46,548 bases of DNA from Chitinophagaceae bacterium (GTDB lineage Bacteria > Bacteroidota > Bacteroidia > Chitinophagales > Chitinophagaceae), in the NCBI GenBank assembly GCA_013696395.1, contig JACCYQ010000078.1, positions 1-46,548 of the forward strand, given 5' to 3'. A program made the position numbers and the translations under genes. Shown piece after piece: positions 17,853 to 27,641 of the stretch. Numbering within the stretch: position 1 is the stretch's first letter; each line of letters opens with the position of its first letter. Under the pieces are notes generated by a model that was given only the letters and a program-made list of their open reading frames with translations, was not told where the DNA came from and searched no databases.

Positions 17853-17887
17853 TAAAAAAAAACCTCCTGAAAATATCAGAAGGTTTC
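17853..17887 (-). terminator. Intrinsic terminator after L31
   Basis: On the minus strand AAACCTTCTGA and TCAGGAGGTTT form a stem with one mismatch around a short loop, followed by nine T residues. It begins about 28 bases after the L31 stop codon. Confidence 0.85.
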
Positions 17888-17914
17888 AATATATTATTTA
17901 CAATTTTACGCGGA

Positions 17915-18163
17915 TTATTTCTTGGCGTATTTCTTTTTAAATTTATCGATACGACCAGCAGTATCAACCAGCATATTTTTACCGGTAAAGAAAGGGTGAG
18001 AAGTATTTGATATCTCCAGTTTTACCAGAGGATAATCTTTGCCATCTTCCCATTGAACGGTTTCTTTTGAAGATGCGGTTGAACGGCTTAGAAACGTATC
18101 CCCGTTGCTCATATCTTTAAAAACTACATAACGATAGCTTTCCGGATGAATTCCCTTTTTCAT
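17915..18163 (-). CDS. rpmE2: 50S ribosomal protein L31, type B (zinc-free form)
   Basis: An 82-residue ribosomal protein with the typical [18 protein letters not shown] start, [17 protein letters not shown] and a basic [13 protein letters not shown] tail. It has no cysteines, so it lacks the CxxC zinc site of type A L31 and belongs to the C-minus type. It has its own promoter (18222-18252) and terminator (17853-17887), so it is a single-gene unit. In many bacteria C-minus L31 is induced in zinc starvation. In Bacteroidota it is often the only L31, so zinc control cannot be assumed. Confidence 0.95.
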   Translation of the reverse strand: MKKGIHPESYRYVVFKDMSNGDTFLSRSTASSKETVQWEDGKDYPLVKLEISNTSHPFFTGKNMLVDTAGRIDKFKKKYAKK

Positions 18164-18185
18164 AATACTTTTTATTTAAAGCCTA

Positions 18186-18201
18186 TACGGATTTTGCCGT
18201 A
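18186..18201 (-). promoter_or_regulatory. Hairpin in the leader of L31
   Basis: TACGG and CCGTA flank a six-base loop in the 5' untranslated region, about 23 bases before the L31 start codon and just after the predicted transcription start. It could be a leader structure for autoregulation by L31, but the stem is only five base pairs. Confidence 0.25.
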
Positions 18202-18221
18202 CAGCAGATTTTTTAGAAGTG

Positions 18222-18252
18222 CAAAAGTAACAAGATTTTCTGGAGAGGCAAA
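18222..18252 (-). promoter_or_regulatory. Promoter of the L31 gene
   Basis: On the minus strand TTTG (18252-18249), a 19-base spacer and TACTTTTG (18229-18222) match the Bacteroidota housekeeping promoter at consensus spacing. The predicted transcript starts near 18215, leaving a leader of about 50 bases before the L31 ATG. Confidence 0.75.
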
Positions 18253-18467
18253 ACATTTTTCTACAGAGGTATATAAAAGAAGAAAGCACCGGATGATATT
18301 TATACTTGCCGAAGCTTGTACACTTACTAACCCAATGCTTTCTAAAAAATCGTTCTTTCTTTTGAGGGAATTTGCGACTTTCTACATACAAGATACATCC
18401 TAATAATATCCCATTCCAAATTTTAGAGGCCTATGATATGCACCAGTTTTGCACCGGGTTATCCACA
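18253..18467. other. Intergenic spacer between L31 and YajQ genes
   Basis: With the L31 promoter region this makes a gene-free stretch of 304 bases. Short reading frames on both strands lack coding character. It contains a single perfect TTATCCACA nonamer (18459-18467) next to the end of yajQ and a TGCACC direct repeat just before it. I see no gene or RNA here. Confidence 0.5.
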
Positions 18468-18959
18468 TTAATCCCGCATATTTTCATATTGCAATGGTAT
18501 ACCTAAATCTGCTGTTTTGCATAATTGAATTACCTCCTGCAGATCATCAATTTTTTTTCCAGTTACCCTCACAACATCATCATTTATAGATGCCTGTACT
18601 TTTAACCCCGCATCCTTAATTAACTTAACCAGTTTTTTTGAATCCTCCTGCTTAAGTCCATTTCTTACCAATAATTCTTTTTTCCAATGTTTCCCGCTTT
18701 GATGTCCTTCTTTTGATCGATCAAATGCCTCAGGTGATATTCCTTGTTTATGGGCTCGGTTGATTAATACATCCACTAATTGTTGCATTTTCATATCATC
18801 GTCCGTTTCAACCTGTATTTTAAATTCCTTTTTATCCAGGTTAATTACTACATGGGCACCCTTAAAATCAAATCTGTTTGTTATTTCCTTGGTAGTAACA
18901 TTAACAGCATTATCAAGTGCCTGGGCATCAACCTTGCTTACTATATCAAATGATGGCAT
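18468..18959 (-). CDS. YajQ family nucleotide-binding protein
   Basis: 163 residues with the UPF0234/YajQ pattern: MPSFDIVSKVDAQALDNAVN at the start, ITNRFDFKGAHVVINLDKKEF, INRAHKQGISPEAFD, GKHWKKELLVRNGL and KLIKDAGLKVQASINDDVVRVTGKKIDDLQ. Family members bind nucleic acids or cyclic di-GMP and have two ferredoxin-like domains. It stands alone on the minus strand, with a TATTTTTG box (18994-19001) as likely -7 element. Its physiological role in Bacteroidota is not known. Confidence 0.95.
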   Translation of the reverse strand: MPSFDIVSKVDAQALDNAVNVTTKEITNRFDFKGAHVVINLDKKEFKIQVETDDDMKMQQLVDVLINRAHKQGISPEAFDRSKEGHQSGKHWKKELLVRNGLKQEDSKKLVKLIKDAGLKVQASINDDVVRVTGKKIDDLQEVIQLCKTADLGIPLQYENMRD

Positions 18960-18993
18960 AACGAATTTTTAAATGAAATAATTGAATAATATT

Positions 18994-19001
18994 CAAAAAT
19001 A
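18994..19001 (-). promoter_or_regulatory. Candidate -7 element for the YajQ gene
   Basis: Minus-strand TATTTTTG matches TAnnTTTG and ends 35 bp before the start codon. No clear TTTG is found 19-21 bases upstream. Confidence 0.4.
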
Positions 19002-19030
19002 GCATCTTTTATATTGTTTAACTGTTATCC

Positions 19031-19060
19031 AAAAAGAAGTCCCCCGTAGAAACGGGGGAC
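19031..19060 (-). terminator. Intrinsic terminator downstream of the beta-barrel receptor gene
   Basis: A perfect nine-base-pair stem, GTCCCCCGT/ACGGGGGAC with an AGAA-type tetraloop, is followed on the minus strand by CTTCTTTTTGG. It lies 180 bases beyond the stop of the receptor gene and would end that transcript and insulate yajQ. Confidence 0.75.
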
Positions 19061-19239
19061 GAACGTTCACATGAGAAAACTAACTATTTTGAAAAGGTGT
19101 AAAATCTATTTTAGTATTATAAAGATGCTGGTTAATATGATTCAGTTAGGCAATTTTATTACAGGTGGCATTATGCAGGTATCATTGAAAAAAACGTTAA
19201 TATTTTTAACAAATGACCTTCATTAATGGTTATTAAATT

Positions 19240-21702
19240 TTAATTCCCGCTGCCCCCGCCTACCCTGTTTTGCTCATCTCCTGCTCCACCAGTTTTTCTT
19301 TTTGGACCTCCGTTTACTTTTCCTTTGCTAAAACGATAGGAGAACGATAAACTTACTACACGGCTATCATTCTGATTCTGAAAGGCCGCATCCACATTCC
19401 CATAATTAGAGCTTGCTTTAAAGCGCTGTGTAAAGAATACATCCCTGACATTTAATTTTACTGATCCTTTATTTTTTAAAACCTGCTTACCCATACCCAT
19501 TGAGACCATACCCATTGGTTTAAAAACAATTACTCCCTCTACGCCACCGCTGCGATAAAAACCGCTGACTTCTGCACTCCATGTCTTAGCAAATTTGAAC
19601 TGCTGGGAACTATTCAACATAAACATGGTAGCATCCAGGGAAACAAAATTGTCATTTACAATTCCCTCATAATGATTGTTGGATATATTAACATACGTAT
19701 TGCTTGTCCACCATTTGGTAAGTTCATTGGATGAATTAACCGCAATACCATACTGACGCTGGCTGGCAATATTAGCCTGTTTAACATAGGTTTCATTGCG
19801 ATCTTCATTCTGTTCAATAACCTGCTGGATAATATCAGTGGTTTTGGTATAATTTAACGTGGTGGTCAGCTTACCCTTAAAAGTGTGGCTAAGTTCAATA
19901 TTATGACTGAACTGGGGTTTTAAATTCGGATTTCCCTGCTCATATGTGTACCGGTCTATAAATTCTATAAAAGGATTCAGGCTTTGATAATTAGGTCTGC
20001 GAATACGACGCCCGTAGTTTAAACCCAGGTTATGTTTTTCACTCGCCTTATATTGAAAATAAGCTGTTGGAAATAATTGCGTATAATTCCTGTCAAATGT
20101 TTCACCAGTGGTTACCTGGTTACCTTTTGCTCTGGTATTTTCCACTCTTAATCCTAACTGGGCGGATATTTTTTTACCCATCGGGGTACTGAGGTTTACA
20201 TATGCCGCATTGATATTCTCTTCATAAATAAAATAATTACTTCTGTTATAATCGTGAACAATTTGCTTATTTATGATACTATCATAATTTGCATTATTGT
20301 CTGTTTTTACTATACTACTTTTAATGCCTGCTTCAAATTTTGCTCCCTTTTTCAAAGGCCGCAGATAATCTATTTTACCGCTGTATATATTGATCTCCTG
20401 GGGTAAGGACCCTAATAATGTATCAGATTTTGAAATACTATTTCCAAAAGCATCGAAATAATAGTTGCTTAATTCCATATTATTGGTAGATGAATAAGTC
20501 AGGTAGTCAACATCTGCAGTAATTTCCTGGCCTGAAGTATCCAGTACCTGCCGGAAATTGAGATTCGTACTAAAATTTTTCCAATGTTGATTGAAATCAG
20601 CAATAGCCCTGGTTTCATTAATTAATAATCCATTTGCATCAGAAATAAGCGTAGTATTCCTGTTCCCGAATTCGCCCGGGTTTGAATAACCGTTAAACAC
20701 TACACCCAGCGTGGTATTTTTTGATGCAAAGTAATCCATACCAACCTTGGCATTATATGATCGGAATTCATTTTGCATTTTAGCTTCCTGGTCAAAATAA
20801 CGCAGTAACTGTTTGGTATCCTTATCACGAAAATTTCTTTGTATGTCCAGATTATTATAACGTTTATTATAATTATAACTAAGATTGGTAAAGAGATTTA
20901 CCTTTCCCTTTCTGTAATTAAAATTTACGGATTCATTGGTGCGTGGGTATCTTCCCTGGCTATATACCCCTGTTACCGAACCACTATAACCAAATTGTTT
21001 GTTCTTTTTTGTTTTGATGTTTATAACACCTGCATTCCCGGCCGCATCAAATTTGGCAGGAGGGTTTGTCATGATCTCTATCTGGTCAAGTTGAGCAGAT
21101 GTCATACTGCGCAACATATTTGCCAGGTCAGGACCGGAGAGATAAGAGGGACGTCCATCTATCAACACTACAACACCTTGCTTACCTTTCAAACTGATAT
21201 TACCATCTTTATCAACTGTAATACCGGGTGATTTTTCCAATACTTCCAGCGCCGATGATCCTACATTGGTAACAGAGGCTTCAACATTTATCACCATCCT
21301 GTCAATTTTTTGTTCTATTAATGGCTTCTTGCTGGTCACAGTAACTCCACCAAGATTTTTTGTAGCTGGTTGTAGCACAATAACCGGAACTTCTATGGCT
21401 CCATTTCCTTCTTTCAATTCTACTATTGATGAAAAACCAGCATCATGACCGGTTGCAGAAACATTCACCAGATATTTACCAGTTGCTATATTCTCAAATT
21501 GATACCTGCCCGTTTTATCAGCAATGGCAACCTTCACCAATGAACTATCTACCGCCTTCAAAAGGCTTATTGTAGCAGATTCCAATGTTTTTTCATTGAC
21601 ATCTTTAATAATACCACTGATTTTGGTGGCAGTCTGTGCATAGCTGACAAAGGATAATGTTGTAAGGACAACCACCGTCAGCAAATTCTTAATTTTTCTC
21701 AT
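19240..21702 (-). CDS. Outer-membrane beta-barrel receptor with CarboxypepD-reg and plug domains
   Basis: 820 residues. A signal peptide (MRKIKNLLTVVVLTTLSFVSYAQ, cut after about residue 22) precedes a carboxypeptidase-regulatory-like beta-sandwich (ISGIIKDVNEKTLESATISLL, about 28-110). A plug-like domain follows (EVLEKSPGITVDKDGNISLKG, VLIDGRPSYLSG, IEIMTNPPAKFDAAGNAGVINI), then a C-terminal barrel of about 550 residues with alternating aromatic strands. This is the OMP_b-brl_3 type TonB-dependent receptor family. The C-terminus is an unusual Gly-rich tail rather than ending in an aromatic residue. No SusD partner is adjacent, so the ligand is unknown. A TACTTTTG box lies 41 bp upstream of the ATG. 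Confidence 0.88.
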   Translation of the reverse strand: MRKIKNLLTVVVLTTLSFVSYAQTATKISGIIKDVNEKTLESATISLLKAVDSSLVKVAIADKTGRYQFENIATGKYLVNVSATGHDAGFSSIVELKEGNGAIEVPVIVLQPATKNLGGVTVTSKKPLIEQKIDRMVINVEASVTNVGSSALEVLEKSPGITVDKDGNISLKGKQGVVVLIDGRPSYLSGPDLANMLRSMTSAQLDQIEIMTNPPAKFDAAGNAGVINIKTKKNKQFGYSGSVTGVYSQGRYPRTNESVNFNYRKGKVNLFTNLSYNYNKRYNNLDIQRNFRDKDTKQLLRYFDQEAKMQNEFRSYNAKVGMDYFASKNTTLGVVFNGYSNPGEFGNRNTTLISDANGLLINETRAIADFNQHWKNFSTNLNFRQVLDTSGQEITADVDYLTYSSTNNMELSNYYFDAFGNSISKSDTLLGSLPQEINIYSGKIDYLRPLKKGAKFEAGIKSSIVKTDNNANYDSIINKQIVHDYNRSNYFIYEENINAAYVNLSTPMGKKISAQLGLRVENTRAKGNQVTTGETFDRNYTQLFPTAYFQYKASEKHNLGLNYGRRIRRPNYQSLNPFIEFIDRYTYEQGNPNLKPQFSHNIELSHTFKGKLTTTLNYTKTTDIIQQVIEQNEDRNETYVKQANIASQRQYGIAVNSSNELTKWWTSNTYVNISNNHYEGIVNDNFVSLDATMFMLNSSQQFKFAKTWSAEVSGFYRSGGVEGVIVFKPMGMVSMGMGKQVLKNKGSVKLNVRDVFFTQRFKASSNYGNVDAAFQNQNDSRVVSLSFSYRFSKGKVNGGPKRKTGGAGDEQNRVGGGSGN

Positions 21703-21742
21703 TATTGTTGATTTTTAGTACTTGATGTTGTTAATTACAGTC

Positions 21743-21750
21743 CAAAAGTA
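21743..21750 (-). promoter_or_regulatory. Candidate -7 element of the beta-barrel receptor gene
   Basis: Minus-strand TACTTTTG fits TAnnTTTG, 41 bp upstream of the ATG. The -33 element is not obvious. Confidence 0.4.
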
Positions 21751-21969
21751 GGTACTTGGCTTTGCATAGTTCATTGTTTTATAGCGAACGGTTCATTTTA
21801 TTGATGATCGGTAACAATGGATACAAGCAATGGGACGCAGAAGCCATGTTGTGGTTACAGGGTTTTGTTCATTTAGTTACCAAAGGCAAGATGTATAGAT
21901 GAAAGGCAATTTGTTATTACGACAAGCTGAATTCATTACTATCTTTTATATTGCAGTAAAATAGATTGA

Positions 21970-22983
21970 ATGATAGATTTCAGGTCGGATACTGTTACAA
22001 AACCTACAGCTTCCATGCTGGAAGCCATGATGCAGGCAAAAGTTGGTGACGATGTTTTTGGAGAAGATCCCTCCATTAATGAATTGGAGATGCTGTCTGC
22101 TGATATGTTTGGAATGGAAGCAGCATTATTTTGTCCTTCAGGAACCATGACTAACCAAATTGCTATTAAGTGTCATACACAACCGGGAGATGAGGTTATC
22201 TGCGACGAATCATCCCATATATATCAATATGAAGGCGGTGGAATTGCTTTTAATTCAGGTTCATCTGTTAAGTTATTGCTTGGGGACCGGGGAAGAATTA
22301 CTGCCCCAATGGTTCAACAAGTTATTAATCCAGATGATGTTCACCGTGCCCGTACACGCCTGGTTAGTCTTGAAAATACCAGCAACCGTGGTGGTGGAAG
22401 TTGTTATGAATTTGATGAAATACTGGCTATAGAAAAGGTGTGCCGGGAAAATGGTTTGATTTTTCACCTGGATGGTGCCAGACTTTTTAATGCCTTAGTT
22501 GCCAAAAACCAGGATGCCAAAGAATATGGTAAAACATTTGATAGCATTTCTATTTGTTTAAGCAAAAGCCTGGGTTGCCCGGTAGGTAGTTTACTACTTG
22601 GAACAAATGACATGATTAAGAAAGCCCGCCGTTACCGAAAGGTTTTTGGAGGGGGAATGCGACAGGCCGGATTTTTAGCTGCAGCCGGAATCTATGCTCT
22701 GCAAAAGCATATAAGCAGATTATATATTGATCATGACAATGCCCGCCAAATAGCAGCAGCCCTTCAAAAAAAATCTTTTATTAAACAGGTGCTGCCTGTA
22801 GAAACAAATATTATCATCTTTGAATTGGATGATTCTATTTCAGCTGCAGACCTGGTATCCAAAATGAAGCAGGCAGGAATTTTCGGTTATGCCATTGCGT
22901 TAAACCGGGTACGTCTTGTTACGCATTTGGATATTACGCCTGAAATGGTCAAAAAGACCATTGAAGTGATTGAACAATTATAA
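21970..22983 (+). CDS. ltaE: Low-specificity L-threonine aldolase
   Basis: A PLP-dependent enzyme cleaving L-threonine or allo-threonine to glycine and acetaldehyde. The 337-residue product starts [13 protein letters not shown] as in the family. It has [15 protein letters not shown] (26-40), the His of [11 protein letters not shown] that stacks on [14 protein letters not shown] (165-175) with the PLP-binding Asp, and the Schiff-base Lys199 in [14 protein letters not shown]. Length is normal. pgi follows after 9 bp on the same strand, so the two are likely co-transcribed although their pathways differ. Confidence 0.95.
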   Translation: MIDFRSDTVTKPTASMLEAMMQAKVGDDVFGEDPSINELEMLSADMFGMEAALFCPSGTMTNQIAIKCHTQPGDEVICDESSHIYQYEGGGIAFNSGSSVKLLLGDRGRITAPMVQQVINPDDVHRARTRLVSLENTSNRGGGSCYEFDEILAIEKVCRENGLIFHLDGARLFNALVAKNQDAKEYGKTFDSISICLSKSLGCPVGSLLLGTNDMIKKARRYRKVFGGGMRQAGFLAAAGIYALQKHISRLYIDHDNARQIAAALQKKSFIKQVLPVETNIIIFELDDSISAADLVSKMKQAGIFGYAIALNRVRLVTHLDITPEMVKKTIEVIEQL

Positions 22984-22992
22984 AATATAGAT

Positions 22993-24642
22993 ATGTTACC
23001 CCGCATTAATCCCACTAACACTAAGGCCTGGTCATTATTAAGTACTCATGCAGAAAATGTAAAAGCATTACCCATAGGGGAATTGTTTAAAGCGGACGAG
23101 CGGCGTTTCAAAAAATTTTCTTTACAATCTGGTGATATATATTTTGATTACTCAAAAAACATCATCACCACAGAAACCATGCACTATTTGTATCAACTGG
23201 CTGATGAATGCAAAGTGAAAAAAGGGATTGAAGAAATGTTTGCCGGTGAAAAGATCAATGAAACAGAAAACCGTTCCGTACTGCATACGGCATTGCGCAA
23301 TTTTTCAGATGAACCCGTTTTTTCTGAAGGGGCAGATGTAATGCCAGGCGTGAGGAAGGTTTTGAAGCAAATGAAATTATTTTGCCAAAAAATTCATTCA
23401 GGTGAATGGACAGGTTATACTGGAAAAAAGATCAGGTATATAGTTAATATAGGTATTGGTGGCAGTGATCTTGGACCTTTGATGGTTACTGAAGCGCTGA
23501 AACCTTATTGGTTACAGGATATACAACCTTATTTTGTTTCCAATGTAGATGGAACGCATATAGCTGAAACGCTGAAGAGAGTAAATCCCGAAGAGACGTT
23601 ATTTCTCGTGGCTTCTAAAACGTTTACAACGCAGGAAACCATGACCAATGCACACACTGCCCGAAATTGGTTTTTGCAATCCGCCGGAGATGAAAAACAT
23701 ATTGCCAAACATTTTGCAGCATTATCAACCAATGAAAAAGATGTAGTTAAGTTTGGGATAGATAAGGAAAATATGTTTGTTTTTTGGGATTGGGTGGGCG
23801 GCCGTTATTCTTTATGGAGTGCCATTGGTTTATCTATAGCTCTTACTGTTGGTTATGAAAATTTTGAAGAATTATTAAAAGGAGCAAATCATTCCGATAA
23901 ACATTTCAGGGAAACTGCATTTGAAAATAATATACCTGTGATCATGGCGCTTATTGGTACCTGGTATACCAATTTTTTTGGTGCGCAAAGTGAAGCCATT
24001 TTACCATATGATCAATACATGCATCGTTTTGCCGCATATTTTCAACAAGGGAATATGGAAAGCAACGGGAAAAGCGCAGATCGGAATGGCGCGGCTGTAG
24101 ACTATAATACAGGGCCAATCATTTGGGGCGAACCCGGCACGAATGGTCAGCATGCCTTTTACCAGCTCATACACCAGGGAACGCTGATGATTCCCTGCGA
24201 TTTTATTGCACCGGCACAATCGCACAACCCGTTGGGTGATCATCACCCAAAATTGTTATCGAATTTCTTTGCTCAAACAGAGGCCTTAATGAACGGGAAA
24301 GATGAAACTGAAGTTCAATCAGAACTGGAAAAGGCTGGATTATCAAACCAGGAAATAGCCAATTTGTTACCGTATAAGATTTTTACAGGAAACAAGCCCA
24401 GTAATTCATTTCTTATTAAAAAAATTACGCCGTTTACTTTGGGCCAATTGATTGCGTTTTATGAACATAAGATCTTTGTTCAGGGAGTTATCTGGAATAT
24501 TTTCAGTTTTGATCAGTGGGGCGTTGAACTAGGTAAACAACTGGCAAACAAAATTTTACCAGAACTGGAAAGCAAAGATTTAGTTACAGGCCATGATTCT
24601 TCAACCAATGGATTAATTAATTTGTACAAACAAATGAGGTGA
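22993..24642 (+). CDS. pgi: Glucose-6-phosphate isomerase
   Basis: Interconverts glucose 6-phosphate and fructose 6-phosphate. The 549-residue protein has the two SIS lobes: [17 protein letters not shown] and [14 protein letters not shown] in the first, [20 protein letters not shown] (PGI signature 1) in the middle, and the catalytic His in [16 protein letters not shown]. The second PGI signature, with the catalytic Lys, is [16 protein letters not shown] near the end. Length equals that of long-form PGI from Proteobacteria. The TGA stop is followed by a bidirectional terminator. Confidence 0.97.
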   Translation: MLPRINPTNTKAWSLLSTHAENVKALPIGELFKADERRFKKFSLQSGDIYFDYSKNIITTETMHYLYQLADECKVKKGIEEMFAGEKINETENRSVLHTALRNFSDEPVFSEGADVMPGVRKVLKQMKLFCQKIHSGEWTGYTGKKIRYIVNIGIGGSDLGPLMVTEALKPYWLQDIQPYFVSNVDGTHIAETLKRVNPEETLFLVASKTFTTQETMTNAHTARNWFLQSAGDEKHIAKHFAALSTNEKDVVKFGIDKENMFVFWDWVGGRYSLWSAIGLSIALTVGYENFEELLKGANHSDKHFRETAFENNIPVIMALIGTWYTNFFGAQSEAILPYDQYMHRFAAYFQQGNMESNGKSADRNGAAVDYNTGPIIWGEPGTNGQHAFYQLIHQGTLMIPCDFIAPAQSHNPLGDHHPKLLSNFFAQTEALMNGKDETEVQSELEKAGLSNQEIANLLPYKIFTGNKPSNSFLIKKITPFTLGQLIAFYEHKIFVQGVIWNIFSFDQWGVELGKQLANKILPELESKDLVTGHDSSTNGLINLYKQMR

Positions 24643-24671
24643 AAATAAAAACCTTATTCATTAACCGACAT

Positions 24672-24705
24672 AAAAAATCCCCTTCAAATGAAGAGGATTT
24701 TTTGT
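24672..24705. terminator. Bidirectional terminator between pgi and the DUF3276 gene
   Basis: AAAAAATCC and GGATTTTTT flank an inner TTCA/TGAA stem, giving a hairpin with an A run on one side and a T run on the other. It lies 30 bases after pgi and a few bases after the end of the convergent DUF3276 gene. Confidence 0.8.
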
Positions 24706-24716
24706 TAATGTTAAAC

Positions 24717-25226
24717 TTACCACTTATCTACTTCTTCTTCAGTGTGGTTAGTTTGAATATCTTCAGTAGCAGCATCTGGTTTTGGTGTAACTTCTTCTTC
24801 ATTGGTTGCCGTGTTGATCACCACTTCATCGTTATGAACCTCGTTATTCACTTCTTTAATGGGCTCATGATTGCTTTCACCGGTTAATTCGCTGGTTGTT
24901 CCACCATTTATGCGTTGGTTGTATTCGTCTTCTGTTTCATCGTGGTTAAAGGCATCAAAATCAAAATCAGGCATCAGGTCTGTCTTTACATAATCAACCG
25001 CTTCGCCTAAAGCTTTAATAAATTTGTTGAAGTCTTCTTTGTATAAAAATATTTTGTGGCGATCATAACCATTATCATCAAAACGTTTACGGCTTTCAGT
25101 AATAGTCAGGTAGTAATCGTTGCCACGGGTTGCTCTTACATCAAAAAAATAAGTTCTTCTTTTACCAGCACGAATCCGCTTGCTGTAGATGCTTTCCATT
25201 TTCTTGTCATTGTTTTCGTACGCCAC
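24717..25226 (-). CDS. DUF3276 / PUR-domain nucleic-acid-binding protein
   Basis: 169 residues with a PUR-type repeat fold in the first half (VYSKRIRAGKRRTYFFDVR-like: here IYSKRIRAGKRRTYFFDVRA, about 13-32; then YYLTITESRKRF and KIFLYKEDFNKFIKALGEAV). Relatives such as Borrelia BpuR bind DNA and RNA. The second half is a low-complexity tail rich in Glu, Thr and Asn (about 95-169) and probably disordered. The start is GTG at 25226, giving MAYENNDKK as in homologues; an ATG nine codons later is possible. It has a consensus promoter directly upstream. Confidence 0.9.
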   Translation of the reverse strand: MAYENNDKKMESIYSKRIRAGKRRTYFFDVRATRGNDYYLTITESRKRFDDNGYDRHKIFLYKEDFNKFIKALGEAVDYVKTDLMPDFDFDAFNHDETEDEYNQRINGGTTSELTGESNHEPIKEVNNEVHNDEVVINTATNEEEVTPKPDAATEDIQTNHTEEEVDKW

Positions 25227-25268
25227 AGTTGTAGGTTTTAGTTAATTAATCTTAAAAAAAAAGTGTTA

Positions 25269-25299
25269 CAAATATAAATATGTTTTACAAACAGCCAAA
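25269..25299 (-). promoter_or_regulatory. Promoter of the DUF3276 gene
   Basis: On the minus strand TTTG (25299-25296), a 19-base spacer and TATATTTG (25276-25269) fit the Bacteroidota consensus exactly. The box ends 42 bp before the GTG start codon. Confidence 0.75.
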
Positions 25300-25342
25300 T
25301 TGTCAACCCAAAAGATAAATCTTTCTTTGAACTGTAATACAA

Positions 25343-27184
25343 TTATTCTTTTTCAACTTCCAAATCCTGTTGCTGTTGGCGGTTATAGATATCCATGTAA
25401 TAACCTTTCTGGTTAAGCAATTCAGCATGTGTACCCACTTCCACAATCCTCCCATCATCCATGACTACGATCTTGTCGAAATGAAATAAAGAAAAAATAC
25501 GATGAGTGATAAAAATGGCTGTTTTATTTTTCAGGTATACATCAAGGTGACCAGTAATCTGTTTTTCCGTACGTGCATCTACGGCACTTAAGCAATCATC
25601 AAAGATAATCAGGCGCGGATCTTTAACCAAAGCCCTGGCAATAGAAATCCTTTGTTTCTGGCCTCCGCTCAAGGTAACACCACGCTCCCCTATCATGGTT
25701 TCGTATTGTTTAGAGAAATGCAGTATTTCCTGGTGAATACTGGCAAACTTTGCCGCTTCTTCAACCTGCAGCCTGCTTGCTGATGGATATCCGAACCGGA
25801 TATTATTTTCAACTGTATCACTGAATAAAAAAACATCCTGCGGTACATAACTTACCTGTTTGCGCAAATCATACATATCCCAATCACGTATTCTCTTTTC
25901 ATCTATTCTTATTTCGCCATCAGTAACATCATACATACGCAGAAGTAACTGGGCCACAGTACTTTTACCACTCCCCGTTCGTCCAACAATGGCTATTTTC
26001 TGTCCAGGTTTTACATGCAGGTTGAAATCTTTTAATGCCCTGATGCCGGTGTGGGGATAGGTAAAATCCACATGGTCAAAAATTACATCACCCGTAATAT
26101 CATTTTTTGTGGTGCCGGCTGCATTCTGAATTGCAGGAGTAGTATCCAAAAATTCGTTTAATCGTTTTTGAGATGCGGATGCTCTTTGAATCATACTGGC
26201 AACCCATCCTATGGCACTTACGGGGAAGGTGAGCATATTTATATAAATAACAAATTCCACAATAGTATCAATACCAATGGAAGGATGTCCGTTGATATAA
26301 TAAATGCCACCGATCATGATTGTCATCAATGTGCTAAGTCCGATCAGTAACGTCATACTGGGAAAGTAAAGTGCTTCAATTTTTGCCAGGTTGATGGCAT
26401 TTTGCTTATAGGCTTCACTGTTGTTGTCAAAAAAACCTAACATGGCTTTTTCCTGTACAAAAGATTTTATGACCCGAATCCCTGAATAGGATTCCTGTGC
26501 ATTGGTTGTAACTGCGGCTAAAGATGCCTGTAGTTTTTCACTTTTGCGATGAATGATGGTATTTACATAGTAAATGGTGAAAGCGAGTAATGGCAAAGGT
26601 GATAACACATAAAACGTCAACATCGCATCGCGTTTATACATATAAAATACACTTAACGAAATCAGTGCGACCAGGTTTATGAGGTACATGATGGCAGGAC
26701 CTGTAAACATCCTGACCCTGCTGACGTCTTCAGCAATGCGGCTCATCAGATCGCCAGTACTATTGGTCTTTAAAAATGCCGTATCCAGTTGCTGGTAATG
26801 ATCAAACACTTCATTTTTTTGATCATATTCTATATGCCGGCTCATTACAATAATGGTTTGCCGCATCAGGAACATAAAAAAACCTCGTAGCAAGGCAAGC
26901 ACCAGGATAGTTATTCCGCAAATAGCCACCACATCGGAAACTGAAATTTCCGCATTTTCCATATTACGAATAAAACGCTGTACCAACCAATCGTATCGCG
27001 GTTCGGATGTTTTGGGCTGATAACCCGGAAGATTTAATTTTCTTTGTACAAAATCTATGATATAGCCAGTTACCTGGGGAGAAAGAACGCCGAAATAGTT
27101 AGAAGTAATTATAAACAGAATTCCAATACTTAACCTGACCCGATATTTCCAGAAATATTTATTTATTGCTTTAAGATGCTTCAA
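25343..27184 (-). CDS. ABC exporter, fused permease-ATPase (MsbA/MdlB type)
   Basis: 613 residues. An N-terminal six-helix transmembrane domain (about 15-330) is joined to one nucleotide-binding domain. The ATPase motifs are complete: Walker A GRTGSGKST, Q-loop YVPQDVFLF, signature LSGGQKQR, Walker B LIIFDDCLSAVD and the switch His in FITHR. It is a half-transporter that would work as a homodimer, exporting lipids, drugs or peptides; the substrate is not readable. Thioredoxin and the sulfur cluster lie upstream on the same strand with a 94-bp gap, so it may or may not share their transcript. Confidence 0.93.
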   Translation of the reverse strand: MKHLKAINKYFWKYRVRLSIGILFIITSNYFGVLSPQVTGYIIDFVQRKLNLPGYQPKTSEPRYDWLVQRFIRNMENAEISVSDVVAICGITILVLALLRGFFMFLMRQTIIVMSRHIEYDQKNEVFDHYQQLDTAFLKTNSTGDLMSRIAEDVSRVRMFTGPAIMYLINLVALISLSVFYMYKRDAMLTFYVLSPLPLLAFTIYYVNTIIHRKSEKLQASLAAVTTNAQESYSGIRVIKSFVQEKAMLGFFDNNSEAYKQNAINLAKIEALYFPSMTLLIGLSTLMTIMIGGIYYINGHPSIGIDTIVEFVIYINMLTFPVSAIGWVASMIQRASASQKRLNEFLDTTPAIQNAAGTTKNDITGDVIFDHVDFTYPHTGIRALKDFNLHVKPGQKIAIVGRTGSGKSTVAQLLLRMYDVTDGEIRIDEKRIRDWDMYDLRKQVSYVPQDVFLFSDTVENNIRFGYPSASRLQVEEAAKFASIHQEILHFSKQYETMIGERGVTLSGGQKQRISIARALVKDPRLIIFDDCLSAVDARTEKQITGHLDVYLKNKTAIFITHRIFSLFHFDKIVVMDDGRIVEVGTHAELLNQKGYYMDIYNRQQQQDLEVEKE

Positions 27185-27278
27185 CTAATTTATTTCTAAA
27201 GTTAAGCGTAAAAACGTCGGCCTATACCAGGGAGTTATCTCTTTTTTAAAATCTGTTCACAACCAATAACAGTAAAAA

Positions 27279-27587
27279 TTATTTAATGATATCCTGCACA
27301 TGGTGTAAAATTTCCTGGGCTTGTGTTACTCCTGATTTACGCCAGATAATTTCTCCCTTTTGAAAAATAATTAATGTAGGAACTGATTGTACATTGTACT
27401 TCTGCGCATAGGCAGGATTGCGGTCAATATCTAATTTAAGCACTGTTGCTTTATCACCCAATTTCTCTTTGACCTGCTTTAAAATGGGTGGCATCATTTT
27501 ACATGGTCCGCACCATTCAGCAAAAAAATCAACCACCACAGGTTTATCTCCTTCTATATGTTCTTTAAAAGATGATACTTCAGCCAT
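27279..27587 (-). CDS. trxA: Thioredoxin
   Basis: A 102-residue cytosolic thioredoxin with active site WCGPCK (25-30), the buried Asp in VVVDFFAEW and the cis-Pro in SVPTLIIF. It reduces disulfides and persulfides. It closes a cluster of sulfur-handling genes (TauE, rhodanese, two YeeE halves, DUF202), where a thioredoxin could regenerate reduced thiols after persulfide transfer; that link is inferred from position. The gap to the DUF202 gene is 54 bp. Confidence 0.95.
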   Translation of the reverse strand: MAEVSSFKEHIEGDKPVVVDFFAEWCGPCKMMPPILKQVKEKLGDKATVLKLDIDRNPAYAQKYNVQSVPTLIIFQKGEIIWRKSGVTQAQEILHHVQDIIK

Positions 27588-27641
27588 ACTAATTATTTTT
27601 ATTGATTTCAGTATTATCCAACTTTACTTAACACTCTAATT

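Noticed and set aside
18146..18403. Overlapping frames on both strands between L31 and YajQ genes
   Set aside because: They are rich in rare-looking residue mixes, cover the L31 promoter, and have no family likeness.
18459..18467. Perfect TTATCCACA DnaA box
   Set aside because: A single 9-mer is expected by chance about once in a few windows of this size. There is no cluster of boxes, no dnaA and no A+T-rich unwinding region.
20839..21231. 130-residue plus-strand frame inside the beta-barrel receptor gene
   Set aside because: It is a shadow of the receptor gene, which has clear signal peptide and domain motifs.
24639..24887. 82-residue plus-strand frame overlapping the pgi end and DUF3276 gene
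   Set aside because: It reads through the terminator and antisense to the DUF3276 tail; its hydrophobicity comes from the Glu-rich codons on the other strand.
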